From Moorella glycerini (GTDB lineage: Bacteria > Bacillota > DSM-521 > Neomoorellales > Neomoorellaceae), in assembly GCF_009735625.1 (NCBI RefSeq), contig NZ_CP046244.1, positions 3,298,909 to 3,362,908 of the forward strand: a stretch of 64,000 bases of DNA, written 5' to 3'. The translations under genes were made by a program, and so were the position numbers. The notes under the pieces were generated by a model. That model did not search any database. It was not told the DNA's origin and was given only the letters and a program-made list of their open reading frames with translations. The stretch's first letter is position 1. The number at the start of each line of letters is the position of its first letter. Below are positions 60,966-64,000 of the stretch, piece after piece.

Positions 60966-61355
60966 CTACACCTGCGATGACGATGCGGATGTGGGGGTAA
61001 GCACTTCTAGCCCGGGTACCCGTTTAAAATGTTCTACATTTAATGTAAACAGGGACAGGTTGCGCGCCAGGCAGATGCCGGCAATAAGGGTATCAGGCAC
61101 CCCCATGACCTCTCCACCAGACCGCAATCTATTTTCGATCATAGCCGCCGCCAGAGCTGCCTGGCCATCAAAAGGCAAGATGGTAACCTGCTGAAAAAAT
61201 TTAGCCAGCAGCCTTTCCCTTTTACTGTTGGCAGCAAGACCTACCTTAAGTTCAAAAACTGTTATAGCTGTTATGGTAAGCGTACCATCTCTTAAAGCAT
61301 GTTCGACATAATCAACTTCCGGCTGGTGCCCTTTCCTGCGGCATCCCGGCAGCAT
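60966..61355 (-). pseudogene. 5'-truncated PIN-domain (VapC-like) gene
   Basis: A 129-codon frame has the middle and end of a PIN toxin: ITVFELKVGLAA, then GGEVMGVPDTLIAGICLARNLSLFTLNVEHFKRVPGLEV. The N-terminal strand with the first catalytic Asp (normally LLDTxxxI) is absent, replaced by MLPGCRRKGHQPE. It starts only 8 bases after modC and has no antitoxin gene. It is probably inactive. Confidence 0.7.
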
Positions 61356-61363
61356 TCAGGATT

Positions 61364-62428
61364 TTAAAGCGGGAAAACATTAATGGCAGCCGGCGGGATA
61401 GAACAGTAAACTATACTACCCGGTAATAAGAAGCAACCTTTATCTTCCCCGGCCACAACCAGGGCGACGAGCCTTTCACCGGCGTCGATTATTACCCTGG
61501 CCAGTAAACCCCGGGGATAAATCGCGAGCACCTTTCCCGGCAGGCAGTTTCCAGGCTGCGGCAAACTGCTCACCAGGACATGCTCCGGCCTGACGGAAAA
61601 ACCCGCCCGGCCGGTTAAATCCGTCTCTACTTGCAGCAGCGTCTCTCCCAGGGTCACGTATTTCCGGCCGCCGCGCAGGATAATCTCGCTGTGATAAATA
61701 TTCTCCGCCCCGACAAAGCGGGCTACAGCGGTCGTCCGCGGCCGGGTAAATATTTCCTCCGGGGAACCCACCTGGAGCAAACTGCCTCCCATGATGACGC
61801 CAATGCGGTCGCCCAGGTATAAGGCTTCTTCAAAATCGTGGGTTACATGAATAATCAGGGTGCCGGTAAGCCGGTGCAGGCGCTTCAGCTCCTGCTGGAG
61901 CGTCTCTTTTGTACAGGGATCCAGGGCAGATAAAGGTTCATCCAACAAAAGAACCTCAGGTTTCATTATGAGTGCCCTGGCCAGGGCAACCCGCTGTTGC
62001 TCGCCGCCGCTTAAGGTATAAGGAAAACGCCGGAGAAGACGATCGATGCCCAACAAAACCACAACGGCATCTAATTCTCTTTCCATCTGCCCGGGAGGCA
62101 GTTTTTTATTTTTAAGCCCAAAGACAATATTTTCCCTGACGTTTAAATGGGGAAATAAAGCATAATCCTGGTAAACAAAACCGAAGCACCTTTTTTCCGG
62201 CGGCCAAGCGGTAATATTATCTTCCCCCAGCCATATTTCACCGGCATCCGGCGCATACATGCCGGCAATAACCTCTAAGAGGACTGTTTTACCGGCACCC
62301 GTGGGCCCCAGAATAACGAAGTACTCTCCCGGGAAAAATTCCAGGGAGATGTCCCGGAGCTGAAACTCCCCTATCTTTTTAGTTATCCGGGATAGCCGCA
62401 GCGAGCGCGCGGGCAATCGTTCTTTCAC
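61364..62428 (-). CDS. modC: Molybdate/tungstate ABC transporter ATP-binding protein
   Basis: 354 aa. Walker A GPTGAGKTVLLE, signature LSGGEQQRVALARAL, Walker B VLLLDEPLSALD, switch HVTHD. The C-terminal TOBE-type region (about 255-350) binds oxyanion or regulates transport. Its GTG start overlaps the permease stop (GTGA). With modB and modA it forms an operon; molybdate against tungstate cannot be told. Confidence 0.9.
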   Translation of the reverse strand: MKERLPARSLRLSRITKKIGEFQLRDISLEFFPGEYFVILGPTGAGKTVLLEVIAGMYAPDAGEIWLGEDNITAWPPEKRCFGFVYQDYALFPHLNVRENIVFGLKNKKLPPGQMERELDAVVVLLGIDRLLRRFPYTLSGGEQQRVALARALIMKPEVLLLDEPLSALDPCTKETLQQELKRLHRLTGTLIIHVTHDFEEALYLGDRIGVIMGGSLLQVGSPEEIFTRPRTTAVARFVGAENIYHSEIILRGGRKYVTLGETLLQVETDLTGRAGFSVRPEHVLVSSLPQPGNCLPGKVLAIYPRGLLARVIIDAGERLVALVVAGEDKGCFLLPGSIVYCSIPPAAINVFPL

Positions 62429-63222
62429 AGGCCCGGCACCCGTTCGTAAAGCTTTACCCCTGCCCGTTCAAAAACGGCCAGGGAAATCACGGCGATCAGG
62501 ATCAGGATGGCCGCCGAAGCCATCAGGGCTTCCATATCACCGGTAGCCATATTCAAATAGATAGAAATAGGCAGGGTTTCCGTTTTAAACCTGGTAGCGC
62601 CGGCCAGCATAAGCACCGCCCCAAATTCCCCCAAGGCCTTACCCCAGGTAAGAACCAGCCCTGCGAGGATATTATTTCGTATTAATGGTAAAGTAACCTT
62701 TAGAAAAGCCCGGGCCGGAGTACAGCCCAGGGTCCTCGCCACATATTCGAGGCGGATATCCACGGCCTCGATAGCAGCCTTCAGGACGGTAATCAAGGCA
62801 GGAAGATTGACGAAAAATTGGGCCAGGATGATCCCGGTCACGGTAAACACAAAACGTAAACCCATCCTGGCCAGGATTTCGCCAAAGGTCGTAGTGCCAA
62901 AAAGCAGGAGCAGGCAAACGCCGGAGACAATGGGCGGCAGGGTTAAAGGGATTCTGAGAAGATTGGCTGCTATACCCCGGCCCGGCAGATTGTAACGAGC
63001 CAGGGTATAGGCCACCGGCATAGCTACCAGCAGGCAGGCGGCTGTTGAAACAATGGAGGTCAAGAGGCTGAGCCTGATGGCGAAGACCAGTTCCGGCATC
63101 TTTAGCGATAGAGGTATAAAGGGCAAACCCCTTACCAGGACGGTACCTACGGCGGCTAAAATAAATAGCAGTACCAGGAAAGTTACCAGCACGTTAAAGG
63201 TTTTAAACAACCTTGAACCCAA
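62425..63222 (-). CDS. modB: Molybdate/tungstate ABC transporter permease
   Basis: About 265 aa from TTG 63222, chosen because GGGGAGG lies nine bases upstream; upstream codons to 63267 lie inside modA. Six hydrophobic segments; the ATPase-contact loop is LECTPARAF-like (TLGCTPARAFLKVTLPLIRNNILAGLVLTWGKALGEFGAVLM). It forms the channel with ModC. Confidence 0.9.
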   Translation of the reverse strand: MGSRLFKTFNVLVTFLVLLFILAAVGTVLVRGLPFIPLSLKMPELVFAIRLSLLTSIVSTAACLLVAMPVAYTLARYNLPGRGIAANLLRIPLTLPPIVSGVCLLLLFGTTTFGEILARMGLRFVFTVTGIILAQFFVNLPALITVLKAAIEAVDIRLEYVARTLGCTPARAFLKVTLPLIRNNILAGLVLTWGKALGEFGAVLMLAGATRFKTETLPISIYLNMATGDMEALMASAAILILIAVISLAVFERAGVKLYERVPGL

Positions 63223-63239
63223 GTTTTCGCGCCTCCCCA

Positions 63240-64000
63240 CTAACGGGCCACCGGTTTGTATCCCCATTTTTGCCAGATCTGGTAGGCCGCCGACGAAGTG
63301 AAAAATTCGGCCAGTTGCTGGGCCAATTCTTTTTCCTTGGAACAGGTCAGTACTGCCACCGGAACTGTTTTGACATATTCCTTTAGTTCGGGCACTGGTA
63401 CCAGCTCAAGCTTGTCTTTTGCCCCCTGGCAATTTTCTTCCCAGATCACGGCAGCGTCGGCCTGCTTGGTGCTTAGATACACCACCAGCTCGTTTGCCGT
63501 CGGCGTCCTGACTACCACATTTTTATTGACGTTTTCCAGAAGGCCGTGCTTTTGCAGAAGCTGGTCGGCCAGCTTGCCGATAGGATTGGCCTGGGGGTCC
63601 CCCAGGGCTACTTTCACTCCCGGACGAGCCAGGTCGGCTAACTTGCGGATGCCGGCAGGATTCCCCTTGGGAACAGCCAGTACCGGTAGGTGATAAACGA
63701 CATTCTTTTCCCATGCTACCAGGTTTTTTTCTTTAACAGGCTTTAATTCCGCTATATCCCCCGGCAGGTAGACGTCTCCCTGCCCGGTTAACAGGATCTG
63801 GTTGTTAAGCTGCGCTGCGCCGCCAAAGGTATAGGTAAGCTTTAACCCGCTTTGAGCTTGAAAAGCGGCACCGATTTCCTCGACCGGGTTTTTCAGGCCG
63901 GCGCCGCTATAAACTAAAAGGGAGCGCCCGGCCGCGTTGTCCGCCTTATCATTCGTTCCTGCCTGGCCCTTCGGACTCTCATCTTTACTGCTACCGCAGC
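63240..64000 (-). CDS. modA: Molybdate/tungstate-binding lipoprotein, 5' end off the window
   Basis: About 252 residues are visible. Near the right edge CGSSKDESPKG looks like the lipid-attachment cysteine and tail. The mature part has LLVYSGAGLKNPVEEIGAAFQAQ, LTYTFGGAAQLNNQIL, TGQGDVYLPGD and VALGDPQANPIGKLADQLL, typical of ModA/WtpA-type oxyanion binders. Its stop sits at the start of modB. The signal peptide is beyond 64000. Confidence 0.9.
   Translation of the reverse strand, partial: CGSSKDESPKGQAGTNDKADNAAGRSLLVYSGAGLKNPVEEIGAAFQAQSGLKLTYTFGGAAQLNNQILLTGQGDVYLPGDIAELKPVKEKNLVAWEKNVVYHLPVLAVPKGNPAGIRKLADLARPGVKVALGDPQANPIGKLADQLLQKHGLLENVNKNVVVRTPTANELVVYLSTKQADAAVIWEENCQGAKDKLELVPVPELKEYVKTVPVAVLTCSKEKELAQQLAEFFTSSAAYQIWQKWGYKPVAR

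Overview
The window looks like chromosome of a thermophilic, anaerobic, Gram-positive Clostridia-class bacterium, most like Moorella or a near relative. This is judged from gene content, strong AGGAGG-type ribosome sites, frequent TTG/GTG starts and moderate GC; no rRNA is present to confirm it. I see no tRNA, rRNA or CRISPR array. Layout: (a) 1-7.0 kb: a beta-CASP-like metallo-hydrolase running off the left edge, an archaeal-type phosphoglycerate-mutase-like enzyme with an altered nucleophile motif, a membrane-anchored secreted protein, and a DASS anion transporter. They are divergent from a LysR regulator, and a complete ISL3 element sits between the regulator and the transporter. (b) 7.5-12.2 kb: an agr-type quorum-sensing locus (kinase-less sensor-like membrane protein, AgrB, a small AgrD missed by ordinary ORF calling) followed by a membrane GGDEF/HD-GYP enzyme, then a PrcB-like protein facing a secreted subtilase. 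(c) 12.3-22.8 kb: glycogen/maltodextrin metabolism (DUF4912, GH57-GT4 fusion, alpha-glucan phosphorylase, CBS protein, 4-alpha-glucanotransferase; divergent GH13 enzyme). (d) 22.8-30.1 kb: zinc ABC uptake operon with a Zur-like repressor, a second Fur-family gene next to an IscU-like scaffold, and a cysteine desulfidase with a sigma-54 promoter, three palindromic activator sites and an adjacent sigma-54 activator. (e) 30.3-38.3 kb: complete kdpFABCDE potassium system, including the 29-aa KdpF. (f) 38.4-49.5 kb: mainly minus-strand accessory metabolism (DUF364, two radical SAM proteins, a second metallo-hydrolase, zinc ribbons, MOSC, DUF1847, MFS, ECF S component, DUF4405, a CoA-disulfide-reductase-like flavoenzyme). 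It contains an IS110-family element and a terminator-plus-promoter cassette present twice. (g) 49.7-60.3 kb: a mobile-element-rich stretch holding a CstR-like regulator, a complete ISLre2 element, a stand-alone HD-GYP protein, a feoA-feoA-feoB iron operon with its small Cys-rich partner, a frameshifted IS110 element and a complete IS1182 element. (h) 60.5-64 kb: hicBA toxin-antitoxin pair, a truncated PIN-domain gene and a molybdate/tungstate modABC operon that runs off the right edge. Two dispersed repeat families tie distant parts together. R1 is a palindromic, REP-like repeat at about 0.7, 55.4, 56.3 and 58.0 kb. R2 lies at 7.3 and 58.1 kb. The second IS110 element splits one R1 unit, which fixes its ends almost to the base. 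The most interesting candidate system is the agr locus, where the usual histidine kinase output is absent and a cyclic-di-GMP enzyme lies directly downstream of the peptide gene.
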